Assembly (NCBI GenBank): GCA_963977525.1
Contig: CAXBPC010000015.1
Span: 33,352-97,351 of the forward strand
From: Ancylomarina sp963977525
Lineage (GTDB): Bacteria; Bacteroidota; Bacteroidia; Bacteroidales; Marinifilaceae
Direction of reading: 5' to 3'
Length of the DNA stretch: 64,000 nt
The notes beneath the pieces are model-generated. The model saw only the letters and a program-made list of their open reading frames with translations, was not told the DNA's origin and did not search any database. Within the stretch, counting starts at the first letter, position 1. Every line of letters begins with the position of its first letter. The position numbers and the translations under genes are program-made. Of the stretch, positions 54,681 to 63,175 are shown piece by piece.

Positions 54681-56210
54681 TTATTTCAGATATTTTCCAG
54701 CTACAACATCAGGATAAATATCACTGTACATTAGAACTTGATTCATCCCAACTCTTCTGTTAATATGCTCTCGTTTTAAATCATTCGATTTAGTAATCCC
54801 AGAAGCTGCCAACAATTCAAGAAAACTTTTAACCGTTTCTTCGTGGAAATTAGCAACTCTTTGTGCTTTATTTTCAACTACTAAACCCTTCATTAAACTT
54901 TTATTTTGTGTTGCAACTCCAACAGGACATGTATTTGTATTGCATTGTAGAGCCTGAATACATCCTGTAGCCATCATCATTGCACGGGCACTATTTATCA
55001 TATCAGCACCCAAAGCAATTAACCTTGCCATGTGAAAGCCAGTAAACACTTTTGCGGAAGCAATCACTTTAATATCTTTTTTCAAATCACATCCTCTTAA
55101 TGTATCAATAGCAAAAGAAAGTCCATCTCTTAAAGGCATTCCCATCGAATTTGAAAACTCAACAGGGGCTGCTCCTGTTCCTCCCTCACCACCGTCAACA
55201 GTAATAAAATCAGGTTTTATTCCTGTTACAAGCATCGCTTTACACATGTCTTCAAATTCTGATTTTTTGCCAATACATAATTTAAATCCAACAGGTTTCC
55301 CTCCAGAAAGTATTCTCAACTGTTTAATAAATTGCATTAATCCTTCATAATCAATAAAAGCTGTATGTCCAGGAGGAGAAAGAACATCTGTATGAGGTTC
55401 TACATGTCGAATAGCTGCAATTTCTTCAGTGTTTTTAGCCGCAGGTAAAATTCCTCCATGACCTGGTTTTGCACCTTGAGAAATTTTAATTTCTATCATT
55501 TTCACATTGTCGATTGTGGCATTTTTTTGAAATGTATCCGCACAAAAATTTCCATCTTTTGTTCTACAACCAAAATAAGCCGTTCCTACTTGCCAAATTA
55601 AATCTCCACCAGGCTGTTTATGATAAGGACTTATTCCACCTTCACCTGTATTCTGGGCAAAATTTCCAATTTTAGCACCCGTATTCATTGCTAAAACAGC
55701 ATTCTGACTTAAGGCACCAAAACTCATTGCGGAAATATTTAAAATACTAGATGAATAAGGCTTAGAACAATCTGCTCCTCCGACTAAAACTCTAGCTTCA
55801 TGTTCTAAATCGGTATAGCTTTTTGCATTAAAAGAATGATTCATCCATTCATAACCTACCCTATAAACATCCATTTGTGTTCCGAAAGGGGTCGTATCAT
55901 TTGTCTTTTTGGCGCGTTGATAGATAAGGGAACGGAACATCCTATTTATTGGTTGACCATCAGTGTCCGTTTCTACAAAATACTGCATAATCTCTGGTCG
56001 AATTTTTTCTAACAGATATCTGAAATTTCCAATAACAGGAAAATTTCTACGAATCGTATGTTTTGTTTGATAGATATCTACAAGTCCAATTAAAATAATG
56101 GGCCCGATTATAATTAAAGACCATAAAATAGACGGAATAAGCATATAAAGCGCAGCAATACATATAAGTACTATTACAGATGATATCAAGAAAATTTGTT
56201 TTATTTTCAT
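54681..56210 (-). CDS. FMN-binding glutamate-synthase-family protein
   Basis: The 509-residue protein has one or two N-terminal membrane helices, then the GltB central/FMN-binding domain. Features are SAMSFGALS, GEGGISPYH, KPGHGGILPA, TVDGGEGGTGAAP and an iron-sulfur motif CIQALQCNTNTCPVGVATQ. The glutaminase domain and the usual partner subunit are absent. Free-standing versions of this domain occur in many bacteria with unclear partners. It is at the 3' end of the sulfur-related cluster, separated by 158 bases from the next gene, so it may be a separate unit. Confidence 0.87.
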   Translation of the reverse strand: MKIKQIFLISSVIVLICIAALYMLIPSILWSLIIIGPIILIGLVDIYQTKHTIRRNFPVIGNFRYLLEKIRPEIMQYFVETDTDGQPINRMFRSLIYQRAKKTNDTTPFGTQMDVYRVGYEWMNHSFNAKSYTDLEHEARVLVGGADCSKPYSSSILNISAMSFGALSQNAVLAMNTGAKIGNFAQNTGEGGISPYHKQPGGDLIWQVGTAYFGCRTKDGNFCADTFQKNATIDNVKMIEIKISQGAKPGHGGILPAAKNTEEIAAIRHVEPHTDVLSPPGHTAFIDYEGLMQFIKQLRILSGGKPVGFKLCIGKKSEFEDMCKAMLVTGIKPDFITVDGGEGGTGAAPVEFSNSMGMPLRDGLSFAIDTLRGCDLKKDIKVIASAKVFTGFHMARLIALGADMINSARAMMMATGCIQALQCNTNTCPVGVATQNKSLMKGLVVENKAQRVANFHEETVKSFLELLAASGITKSNDLKREHINRRVGMNQVLMYSDIYPDVVAGKYLK

Positions 56211-56367
56211 TACTTAAATTTAATTTGGTTCAAAGTAATTAGTATTTAAAACTTACGGTTTCGTTTTTCTTCCGTAAGAAAATAGGAAGAGGACTTTTGT
56301 ATATTGATACAAAATTTGAAGGGTATAATCTCCTCAATTGAGAGGAATTGTTGCTTTTAAGTTTACT

Positions 56368-57336
56368 TTAGTTTTTATTTTCTATTCTTTCAAAGACAAT
56401 TCTATTATTATTTTGAATGAAAACCACTTTTTGACAATGACTTAAATGGTCTATTCGGTAAGAGAGATTTAAATTAAATTCTTCACTATTTGAGACATTA
56501 AATTGACTTTGACATTCTAAAAAGCCTTCTGGGCAATAGCGAGAGATTTTAAACGCATCCGAATTATTTTCGATGACAAACCACGAACCAGAGCCTTCAC
56601 CACTTAACCACTGTGCTTGAACAGGAACAGAGGAAGGTCGGATTGTCTGGGCTAATGTTTGTTTTAATATTCGTTTATCCTTAATTATAGCCGGACAAAA
56701 CGGTGTATTCTTTAACAATTTAGGAATCACTATTTTGTTATTCAACGAATTCACATTATCCATTGGAGTTGGAGTTAGTAAAACATTAGCTCTCAGTTTA
56801 AAAACTAATTTCCAATCCGGTTTACCAGCAACAATACAAGTGTTTACAAAACGCGAACAGTTACTTCCTTTATACATAAATGGTCCGTAAGTTATCGGAC
56901 TGTTCATTTGAAGCTGAGTTGCTTTCTTAAGTGCTTTATCAAAATTAACAGGGCAATAAGATGCGTGCAACTTCCCTTCTCCATGACATTCTGAATTGAG
57001 TTGAAGTTCTGAAAGTATTTCTTCGAAATTTAATATGTTGCATGCATCATTAGAAATCTTTGCAAGAGCTTTTATTCTTAAATTATGGTCTGTTAGTTCA
57101 CTTCTTACTCTTCCGTGCTGAAATGGTGTGTGATATCTGCCAAAATCGAAATAATGACATTTACTAGTTTCAGAATTAATAAGAACTACGGCTGCATGTC
57201 CAACTTTGTAATAATGGTAATTACTGAATCCCAAAAGATTCATCAGCCCATCGTACCAATAACCGGGCTGTTTGCAATAGGTCTCAGGCCATGCAACGGC
57301 AATAGCAAATCCTGTATTTTGTTTACTACTTGTCAT
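56368..57336 (-). CDS. Permuted papain-like protein (DUF6695-like, tentative)
   Basis: The product from ATG 57336 has 322 residues, starting MTSSKQNTGFAIAVAWPE. A conserved histidine in YYKVGHAAVVLI (H47) precedes a cysteine in YGPFMYKGSNCSRFVNTC (C160). That is the reversed order typical of circularly permuted NlpC/papain folds. HYFDFGRYHTPFQHGRVRS is a further conserved-looking block. There is no signal peptide. The start chosen overlaps the decarboxylase gene by 11 bases. The longer in-frame start at 57420 would add 28 residues that lie entirely inside that gene. I believe it is a DUF6695-type protein, uncertainly. Its role beside cysteine-sulfinate chemistry is unknown. Confidence 0.72.
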   Translation of the reverse strand: MTSSKQNTGFAIAVAWPETYCKQPGYWYDGLMNLLGFSNYHYYKVGHAAVVLINSETSKCHYFDFGRYHTPFQHGRVRSELTDHNLRIKALAKISNDACNILNFEEILSELQLNSECHGEGKLHASYCPVNFDKALKKATQLQMNSPITYGPFMYKGSNCSRFVNTCIVAGKPDWKLVFKLRANVLLTPTPMDNVNSLNNKIVIPKLLKNTPFCPAIIKDKRILKQTLAQTIRPSSVPVQAQWLSGEGSGSWFVIENNSDAFKISRYCPEGFLECQSQFNVSNSEEFNLNLSYRIDHLSHCQKVVFIQNNNRIVFERIENKN

Positions 57337-58744
57337 AAAACCTTTCCTTGTCAAATTGTTTAGCTTCTGAAAGTAAGTTCTCAAAGAACAAATCAATATC
57401 CAATTCTGAGAGTTCTCCATTTGCAGTAATCAATCTAATAGCAAGAGTTTTTCCAATATAGCCATAGTTTACGATCGACTTACCGCTTTTTCTTAAATTC
57501 TCGCGTACTTCCAGGTTAAACTGATTTAAGTCTTTCCCTGTTTTGGGAACATAGCGAAAACAAACTGCAAAAGATTGACGAGCCGATAAAAGTTCAAGTT
57601 GTGGATGCTCTTTTACTATATTTTCAGTGTAGGTCGCCATGTCGATCAGATTATCGATTCGACTCTGATACCCTTCTAAACCAAAATATTTCCATGCAAA
57701 CCACAATTTAACGGCATCTACCTTCCTCCCACATTGAATCGATTTCTTTCCTAAATCTTCGATTTTATCGATATCATGAAAAATGTAATCGGTATTTATA
57801 TCGGTAATATTGTTCTGAAGGACTCCTCGTTGTTTTACAAGCAATGCCGAACAAGTCAACGGAATGTTCATTAGTTTGTGCGGATTCCAGGCAAATGAAT
57901 CTGTTTTTTCGATTCCCTTCATCAAATGGCGATGTTTTTCGCTTAAAATTAACGAACCTCCAAATGAACCATCAGCATGAAGCCAAATATTATTTCCTTT
58001 ACAAATTTCATCAATTTCATCAATAGGATCGTAAGCTCCCATTAATGTTGTGGCACATGTAGCAGCAACAAAAAATGGCTTTTCACCGCGAAGAATACTC
58101 GCCTGAATTTCTTTTTCCAATTCAGCGGGTATCATCTTGCCTTTTGTATCAGATTGAACTTTTATCACATTTTTTGAACCTATCCCCAAAAGATTTGCTG
58201 CCGTTTCAAACGAATAATGGGCTTGTTCATTTACAAATGCCGTTAGTTTTTGATTGCGATCGTAGCCTTCAAAACGGCTTTCAGGCAATATCCTATTTCG
58301 GGCAGAAAACATAGCCACTAAATTGGCATTACTTCCTCCACTTACAAAAATCCCATCACCATCGGTATATCCAGCATAAGTATTCATTAAGCGAATCATT
58401 TCTGTTTCAATCAACGTAGCTACTGGGGCAACTTCATAAGTGTACATCGATGTATTGGCCAAAACGGTAAACACTTCGCCAATAAATGCAGGAAAGTTAA
58501 ATCCTGAATACAACTGATTAAGAAATTGTTTGTTGCCGGTTTTAACTGAATAGTCAAGATATTTATCCAAAAGTTCCAGAAATTCATTTTCTGAAATCCC
58601 TTTTTCAGAAACTGGTAGATTAATTAATTCGTGCAGTTCCGATGGTGTTTTAAATTCTACAATCTTTTGTGTATTATCATTATTGCCTTGGATATATGAC
58701 TTTATCTTGCCAAAACTTTCTTCTAAAATTCTTAAATCGTTCAT
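57326..58744 (-). CDS. PLP-dependent decarboxylase, cysteine-sulfinate/glutamate type
   Basis: The 472-residue enzyme belongs to the group-II pyridoxal decarboxylases. The Schiff-base lysine is in WNPHKLMNIPLTCSALLV (K290). Adjacent landmarks are WLHADGSFGGSLIL, SGGSNANLVAMF and KKSIQCGRKVDAVKLWFAWK. The last segment and the ADSxAWNPHK-type setting resemble cysteine-sulfinate and glutamate/aspartate decarboxylases more than DOPA types. A cysteine-dioxygenase-like gene lies immediately upstream on the same strand and ends eight bases before this gene starts. That pairing suggests cysteine sulfinate as substrate, giving hypotaurine (inference). Confidence 0.85.
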   Translation of the reverse strand: MNDLRILEESFGKIKSYIQGNNDNTQKIVEFKTPSELHELINLPVSEKGISENEFLELLDKYLDYSVKTGNKQFLNQLYSGFNFPAFIGEVFTVLANTSMYTYEVAPVATLIETEMIRLMNTYAGYTDGDGIFVSGGSNANLVAMFSARNRILPESRFEGYDRNQKLTAFVNEQAHYSFETAANLLGIGSKNVIKVQSDTKGKMIPAELEKEIQASILRGEKPFFVAATCATTLMGAYDPIDEIDEICKGNNIWLHADGSFGGSLILSEKHRHLMKGIEKTDSFAWNPHKLMNIPLTCSALLVKQRGVLQNNITDINTDYIFHDIDKIEDLGKKSIQCGRKVDAVKLWFAWKYFGLEGYQSRIDNLIDMATYTENIVKEHPQLELLSARQSFAVCFRYVPKTGKDLNQFNLEVRENLRKSGKSIVNYGYIGKTLAIRLITANGELSELDIDLFFENLLSEAKQFDKERFYDK

Positions 58745-58752
58745 TGTTGTTT

Positions 58753-59309
58753 TTAAGCATTTTGATTACTCAGAAATTTATCCAATTTACTAAGTATTTT
58801 TCTATTATTATTTCGTTCGTAAAATGGTTTTACCAAGTGAAAATAATCACTTAAAACATCTGAATTTACTTTGCCGAGTGGCTCTTCAGTCAGAACTAAA
58901 TCTTTTGTCATATTCAGATATGCCGATCCCAGGGCTGTCACAATCTTTTGAAATTCTGGCACATAGACTTTTACATATACTGAAACTTCATTTCTTAGTA
59001 TGTTTGAACCATAAATATGTAGGCTGGTAAAATTTTCATCACTCGAATTACCCATCATGTGCGTTAAATCGCCGCAAACCGAAGCAACCTGACCTTTTTG
59101 AAAATTATCTTTTTGTACTAATTTCAACTCATTATTGTCAACTTCATACAAACGATGGGTAGCTTCTCCAAAAAAATACACACTCCCCATTCTGTAGAAC
59201 AATGATTATGTATGGCTGTGAAATCCCCACACTTCCAAGACATAAGTAGTATTTTAAAATTGCTATTATCATAAATCAATTTCCGCCCGTAACTTTCATT
59301 ATGCATCAT
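58753..59309 (-). pseudogene. Cysteine-dioxygenase-like gene, frameshifted
   Basis: Two overlapping frames together encode one protein. 59309 begins MMHNESYGRKLIYDNSNFKI and reaches FTAIHNHCSTEWG. The lower frame supplies VYFFGEATHRLYEV and ends at 58753 after TSLHIYGSN. The two H-x-H and LHIYG motifs are the three-histidine iron ligands of cysteine dioxygenase. The frame break lies at a run of four C (59185-59188) or seven A (59170-59176). One extra base in either run would restore the frame. The start also looks short by about 40 residues. Loss of function, a slippage site or a sequencing error are all possible. Confidence 0.75.
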
Positions 59310-59544
59310 ATATGCATAATGAAATTTTTCTTGCGTTTAAAACCTTTGGACACTGGGAGGAATCGATATTTGTATAAACTAACTTCTATCAAGATTCATG
59401 AGAACAATGATCGGCTTTCTTACTTTTTCTAAAAGACCAAAATCAGATTCTAAAATTCAATTTGAACAATAGAACCGAATTTTGCAATGTTTATTGAATT
59501 GTACGAAAAACCAAAAGAGTCATTTTGTAATCTCCATACCTATT
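59310..59544. other. Spacer between YceI and dioxygenase-like genes
   Basis: An in-frame stop TAA lies just upstream of the dioxygenase start. The rest has no recognisable gene. A promoter for the dioxygenase-decarboxylase genes may lie here but was not resolved. Confidence 0.4.
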
Positions 59545-60108
59545 CTATAGTTGATATTCAGCCTGTACACTTACCTCAACTGTTTTTGCGATATTTGAAG
59601 AGGGTTTGCCTTTTACGAATGTGATTCCATAATCCGACAAGGTGATATTGAATTTGCTTTTAACTTCAATCTTGCCACTTTTTACACTTACTGTTCCTTT
59701 TTCGTTAATTGGTTTAGACACACCTTTTATAACCATCTCGCCTTCAATGCTTGCCTGGTAAACACCATCTTTTTGAAAATCAATTTGAGAAATATTGGTG
59801 ATTTTACCTTTCAATTTTGCCTTTGGAAACTCTTTGGTGTCAAGAAATTTACGGCTATTGAAATGTTTTTGCATCAATGATTTTTCAAATTCAAAACCTT
59901 GCATTGGCACAGAAAAAACAACGTTACCAGTTTCGGTATGAATAACACTTACAGTCGTGTTATTGCTTGCCTGAATATCTTCGGCAGGTGTGCTTGAAAA
60001 GAACTTAATGTGAACTTTTGTACTTACTAATTTCCCAGTTGGCGACGTGAAGGCAGAAAGTGTGAAAACTACAGCCAAAACACTTATTAAAAAGCTTAAT
60101 TTTCTCAT
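59545..60108 (-). CDS. YceI-family periplasmic protein
   Basis: The 187-residue product has a signal peptide (MRKLSFLISVLAVVFTLSAFT). The lipocalin-like YceI fold shows in TKVHIKFFSSTP, KSLMQKHFNSRKFLDTKEFPKAKLKG (by parts) and EVKSKFNITLSDYGI. YceI proteins bind amphiphilic or isoprenoid molecules in the periplasm. It is followed by an OB-fold protein gene 26 bases upstream in transcript order, and both run with the rhodanese-thioredoxin gene. Confidence 0.9.
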   Translation of the reverse strand: MRKLSFLISVLAVVFTLSAFTSPTGKLVSTKVHIKFFSSTPAEDIQASNNTTVSVIHTETGNVVFSVPMQGFEFEKSLMQKHFNSRKFLDTKEFPKAKLKGKITNISQIDFQKDGVYQASIEGEMVIKGVSKPINEKGTVSVKSGKIEVKSKFNITLSDYGITFVKGKPSSNIAKTVEVSVQAEYQL

Positions 60109-60134
60109 CTTATTTAAATTTTAATTGTTACAAA

Positions 60135-60614
60135 TTAGTTTACTAAATCCCCTTTTTCAAGGATTACATTCTCATACATTTCAAGGTCTTCATCGTAGGC
60201 TGCTCCTGCACGAATAACACCTTTTATGGTGATCGATTCTCCAATTTTAACTTCAGAAACATTTTTACTCGTTTCCTGAGTAAAAGAACAACTAACACCG
60301 GCTTTATCGGCATCAGATTGAAGTAACACGACTTTTTGATTGTTAAAGTCAATACTGATCTTCTTAACGATTCCTGTTATTTCAAGAATTTTTGAATCGC
60401 CATCATCGGCAAGATATTTCTCATTTGCATCGGATGGACTATCAAGAAACTCAGTAATAATTTGAGATGCGCTTAGATTAAAATCGGTTGATGCACTTTG
60501 TACATTTCGGTGTGGCATATTGAACATGTAAATAACCGCTCCTCCGCCAATGAGTAGTCCTGCTAAAAGTACGATGATACCAATTTTTATTATTTTTCTT
60601 TTTTTCTGTGTCAT
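60135..60614 (-). CDS. Membrane-anchored OB-fold (tRNA_anti-like) protein
   Basis: The product from ATG 60614 has 159 residues and begins MTQKKRKIIKIGIIVLLAG. One N-terminal membrane helix is followed by a region of about 110 residues like the OB-fold nucleic-acid-binding or cofactor-carrier domain (ILEITGIVKKISIDF, then IGESITIKGVI). A longer in-frame start at 60644 would add ten residues and spoil the basic-hydrophobic anchor. Its role is unknown. It is adjacent to YceI and the thioredoxin-like lipoprotein, so a periplasmic assembly or redox context is likely. Confidence 0.72.
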   Translation of the reverse strand: MTQKKRKIIKIGIIVLLAGLLIGGGAVIYMFNMPHRNVQSASTDFNLSASQIITEFLDSPSDANEKYLADDGDSKILEITGIVKKISIDFNNQKVVLLQSDADKAGVSCSFTQETSKNVSEVKIGESITIKGVIRAGAAYDEDLEMYENVILEKGDLVN

Positions 60615-60693
60615 GATATTTAAGCTTCTAAAATTTAAGTTCACTTAAACAGTCGTGAGGATCTTTAATCCTGACAAGAATCTGTAAATTATT

Positions 60694-61425
60694 TTATTTA
60701 TTTTTTATATCAATCTGATTTTCAAATAACTTAACCAGTTCCCGTTTGCTTGTTAATCCGGTTCTAGAGAATAAAATTTCTCCCTTCCAATACATCACCA
60801 AATAAGGAACACTTATAATTTCCAGATCTTTCATCAGATTTTTACTTGCATCGGCATTAATCTTAATTAGGTCGATTCTATCATGATACTCAACTTTCAA
60901 ACTATCCATCATAGGCATCATCTTTCGGCATGGTGCACACCATGGGGCATAAAAATCAATAAAAACAAGTTTCCCCGAATTGATCAGAGATTGGAAATGA
61001 GCCAAATCGTATTTGTTATCCCGGTCGGGTGTTGCATCAGGTTCAACAGTTACAGGCCGTTTTTTAAAATTCCATTCCATTATTCCGTGTTCCAAATTGT
61101 AAACACGTTTAAATCCATTTTTCACTAATATTTTAGCCGCGCGCTTACTTCGGTAGCCCGTATTGCAATACAAATAAACAGCTTGACTTTTAGGTAGTAA
61201 CAAAAGCTTCTGCTTGAAATCAGTGGCGTAATAATTTAACTGACCGGCATTTTTAAGATGTCCGTTTTTAAATTCGTTCAATGTTCTTACATCAAGCAAA
61301 GTACCATCACCTTCATTAATAAGTTTTTCAAACTGAGTAGAATTTATCTGTTTTATTTCTGGCTCTTGCCCACAAGCTGTCAGATAGAATATCAATACGG
61401 GAACAAAAAATAAGGATTTTCGCAT
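60694..61425 (-). CDS. Rhodanese-thioredoxin fusion lipoprotein
   Basis: The 243-residue product has a lipoprotein signal (MRKSLFFVPVLIFYLTACGQ, Cys18). A rhodanese domain has the loop YCNTGYRSK (catalytic C87), and a C-terminal thioredoxin domain has redox centre WCAPC (C163, C166). Rhodaneses carry a sulfane sulfur and the thioredoxin module would reduce or transfer it. It is the first gene in a group with OB-fold and YceI genes, 79 bases from the next. It fits the sulfur theme of the neighbouring decarboxylase genes, though in a separate transcript. Confidence 0.88.
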   Translation of the reverse strand: MRKSLFFVPVLIFYLTACGQEPEIKQINSTQFEKLINEGDGTLLDVRTLNEFKNGHLKNAGQLNYYATDFKQKLLLLPKSQAVYLYCNTGYRSKRAAKILVKNGFKRVYNLEHGIMEWNFKKRPVTVEPDATPDRDNKYDLAHFQSLINSGKLVFIDFYAPWCAPCRKMMPMMDSLKVEYHDRIDLIKINADASKNLMKDLEIISVPYLVMYWKGEILFSRTGLTSKRELVKLFENQIDIKNK

Positions 61426-61714
61426 GCTTTTACGATTTAATTAATTACTTAACAGTCGAACTAAACTTGAGACCTGGCAAAATGAGACCCTTTATTTCTT
61501 ACTGTTTGCAATACTTGAAGAGTAAAACAATACAAAGACTGGGATTAAACAAAGAGAAGTATTCTTGAAAGGTGAATTTCTATTGAATGGATCGATATAT
61601 TGATGTTTTAGGTGATTTAATGCGTGACGCTATTACTCAAAAAATAAGCAAAAGCCTAGAATGAACAATACATATTTCTATATATAAGTTTTAAAACATG
61701 ACTAGTCCTAAATA
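61426..61714. other. Spacer before the IS element
   Basis: This is the upstream region of the rhodanese-thioredoxin gene. No other gene is recognised up to the left inverted repeat of the insertion sequence at 61715. Confidence 0.4.
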
Positions 61715-61750
61715 AGCGTTACAGATTATTAGACTAAAATATAGTATTTT

Positions 61751-61792
61751 CAGCACCTGTCAAACTTAAGTTTGACAGGTGCTGTTTTTTTT
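61751..61792. terminator. Long perfect palindrome at the end of orfB
   Basis: A perfect 34-base palindrome (61751-61784) overlaps the stop codon region of orfB and is followed on plus by a run of eight T. Such hairpins at an IS end can stop incoming transcription. It lies inside the element, close to the left inverted repeat. Confidence 0.75.
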
Positions 61793-62602
61793 ATAGGTTT
61801 TGATCTTAATTTTTCTTTGTTTATGCATCTGAGCTGGCGTCCTCATATAACAAGACCAGTGCGGTCTTAATACGTTATATTTTTTCACACTATCTTTAAT
61901 TAGCTCTTTCATCACGGGTAGTTTTACCTGATACTCTTCTAATAGAAATTCTTTTTTTAGGATCCCATTCACTCTTTCGACTATCGCATTTGCATAAGGA
62001 TCGTAAGTTTCAGTCATACTACATTTAACATGTCTTCTATGTAAGACCTTTTGATAATCATTACAGCAGTATTGTAAACCTCTATCAGAATGATGAATCA
62101 GCTGTTCTGATTTATAAACACGTTGATTTAAACCCATTTTCAGTGCCCTAATGGTTCCCTTTGCATTTAGACTTGTGGATAAGTCATAACCGACAATTCT
62201 CTTTGAATAAGCATCTGTAACTAAGGCTAAATATCGATGGTTGCTACGACTGCCAATATAAGTGATATCTGATACCCAGACCTGTTCTGGCCTCGAAGGC
62301 ATTATATCTTCAACTAAATTTTTATGCTTGTGAAAACGGTGATGTGAATCCGTTGTTTTACGATAACTCCTTTTTGCTTTGATTAGCATATGATTTGCTC
62401 TCAAAATTGAAAATAACTTATCTCGTCCTATACCAATCTGATTTAATCTCTCTTGTAGTAAGTAATAAAGCTTACGAGTTCCAAGGCGAGGCATCTGTCT
62501 GCGAATATCAAGAACCATTTTAATGGCTTCAGATGCTCTTTCTTGCCTTACAATTAAGGATCTATGGCTTCTATAATAAACCTGTCGATTTACCCCAAAC
62601 AA
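61766..62602 (-). CDS. IS3-family transposase OrfB (DDE integrase)
   Basis: The 278-residue frame has an HTH_21/rve domain with the catalytic triad in VWVSDITYI, LIHHSDRGLQY and NAIVERVNGILK. Its ATG-less start MFGVNRQVYYR uses a TTG at 62602. The reading frame continues upstream (EAVVSACNLFGVNRQ), as in other OrfB proteins, towards the orfA overlap. OrfB lies in the +1 frame relative to orfA rather than the -1 frame usual for IS3 elements, so fused transposase may need another mechanism or the element may carry a mutation. Confidence 0.9.
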   Translation of the reverse strand: MFGVNRQVYYRSHRSLIVRQERASEAIKMVLDIRRQMPRLGTRKLYYLLQERLNQIGIGRDKLFSILRANHMLIKAKRSYRKTTDSHHRFHKHKNLVEDIMPSRPEQVWVSDITYIGSRSNHRYLALVTDAYSKRIVGYDLSTSLNAKGTIRALKMGLNQRVYKSEQLIHHSDRGLQYCCNDYQKVLHRRHVKCSMTETYDPYANAIVERVNGILKKEFLLEEYQVKLPVMKELIKDSVKKYNVLRPHWSCYMRTPAQMHKQRKIKIKTYKKNSTCQT

Positions 62603-62603
62603 A

Positions 62604-63047
62604 TTACAGGCAGAAACTACTGCTTCTTTTCTTTATGGCTGCGATCGATTGTTCGGGTGAGCACTTTTTTCGAATAGGAATATTAAACTCCTTTTCAGCA
62701 ATATCAATCATCATATCAAACAGAACGGTTTTGCGATCTGAACGATCGACCTGAGCTTCTAGAAATGCTTTTTGCTTCTCCAGTAATCTAACTTTCTTCT
62801 CAAGTTCCAGGAATTGTTGTTCTCGTGTCTTAGGCATATTTGATGGTGTTTGATTCTCCCAATCAAAGTTACCATATTTCCTAAGCCACTCCAAAATAGT
62901 ACTCCTGCCTTGAATTCCATATTTTCTTGTAGCGGCTAACTGATTTAATTCTCCTCTTTCAACTTCTTGCACAACTTGAAGTTTAAAAGACATGCTATAA
63001 TCCTTTTGACTACGCTTGATGTACTGTGTTTCTTTAGCTTTATTCAT
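62604..63047 (-). CDS. IS3-family transposase OrfA (HTH)
   Basis: The 147-residue frame has a helix-turn-helix of the IS3 OrfA type (DYSMSFKLQVVQEVERGELN, then RKYGIQGRSTILEWLRKYG). A leucine-zipper-like coil follows (FLELEKKVRLLEKQKAFLEA). It ends in a run ATAAAGAAAAGA where ribosomal slippage into orfB would be expected. It is the DNA-binding half of the transposase. Confidence 0.9.
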   Translation of the reverse strand: MNKAKETQYIKRSQKDYSMSFKLQVVQEVERGELNQLAATRKYGIQGRSTILEWLRKYGNFDWENQTPSNMPKTREQQFLELEKKVRLLEKQKAFLEAQVDRSDRKTVLFDMMIDIAEKEFNIPIRKKCSPEQSIAAIKKRSSSFCL

Positions 63048-63124
63048 AACATTACTTTCAGTGTAACGCTATATCAGGACGAGACAACAATAAAAACATA
63101 AAAGGATGTTCTGATCTAAAACAA

Positions 63125-63175
63125 AAAATCCTCCTAAGTGTGTACTTAGGAGGATTTTATCGGTAGCCCCAACAG
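63125..63175 (+). repeat. 51-bp repeat: terminator plus tRNA-Arg 3' end (reference copy)
   Basis: Positions 63125-63158 hold the terminator hairpin downstream of the tRNA on the minus strand, and 63159-63175 include the tRNA-Arg 3' end. It is copied at 51280-51330 with two mismatches and in diverged form at 34307-34363. Confidence 0.88.

Larger units (their letters stand above)
61715..63070 (-). mobile_element. IS3-family insertion sequence (about 1356 bp)
   Basis: Terminal inverted repeats are agcgttaca at 61715-61723 and its complement tgtaacgct at 63062-63070, 9 of 9 bases. Both ends are flanked by ATA, a 3-bp target duplication typical of the IS3 family. The element carries two transposase frames on the minus strand, orfA (62604-63047) and orfB (61766-62602). 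It lies next to the functional tRNA-Arg. The intact ends suggest recent insertion. Confidence 0.88.

Noticed and set aside
58669..59030. Plus-strand open frames over the decarboxylase/dioxygenase region
   Set aside because: They lie opposite strong minus-strand coding sequence with conserved motifs and have no family resemblance themselves.
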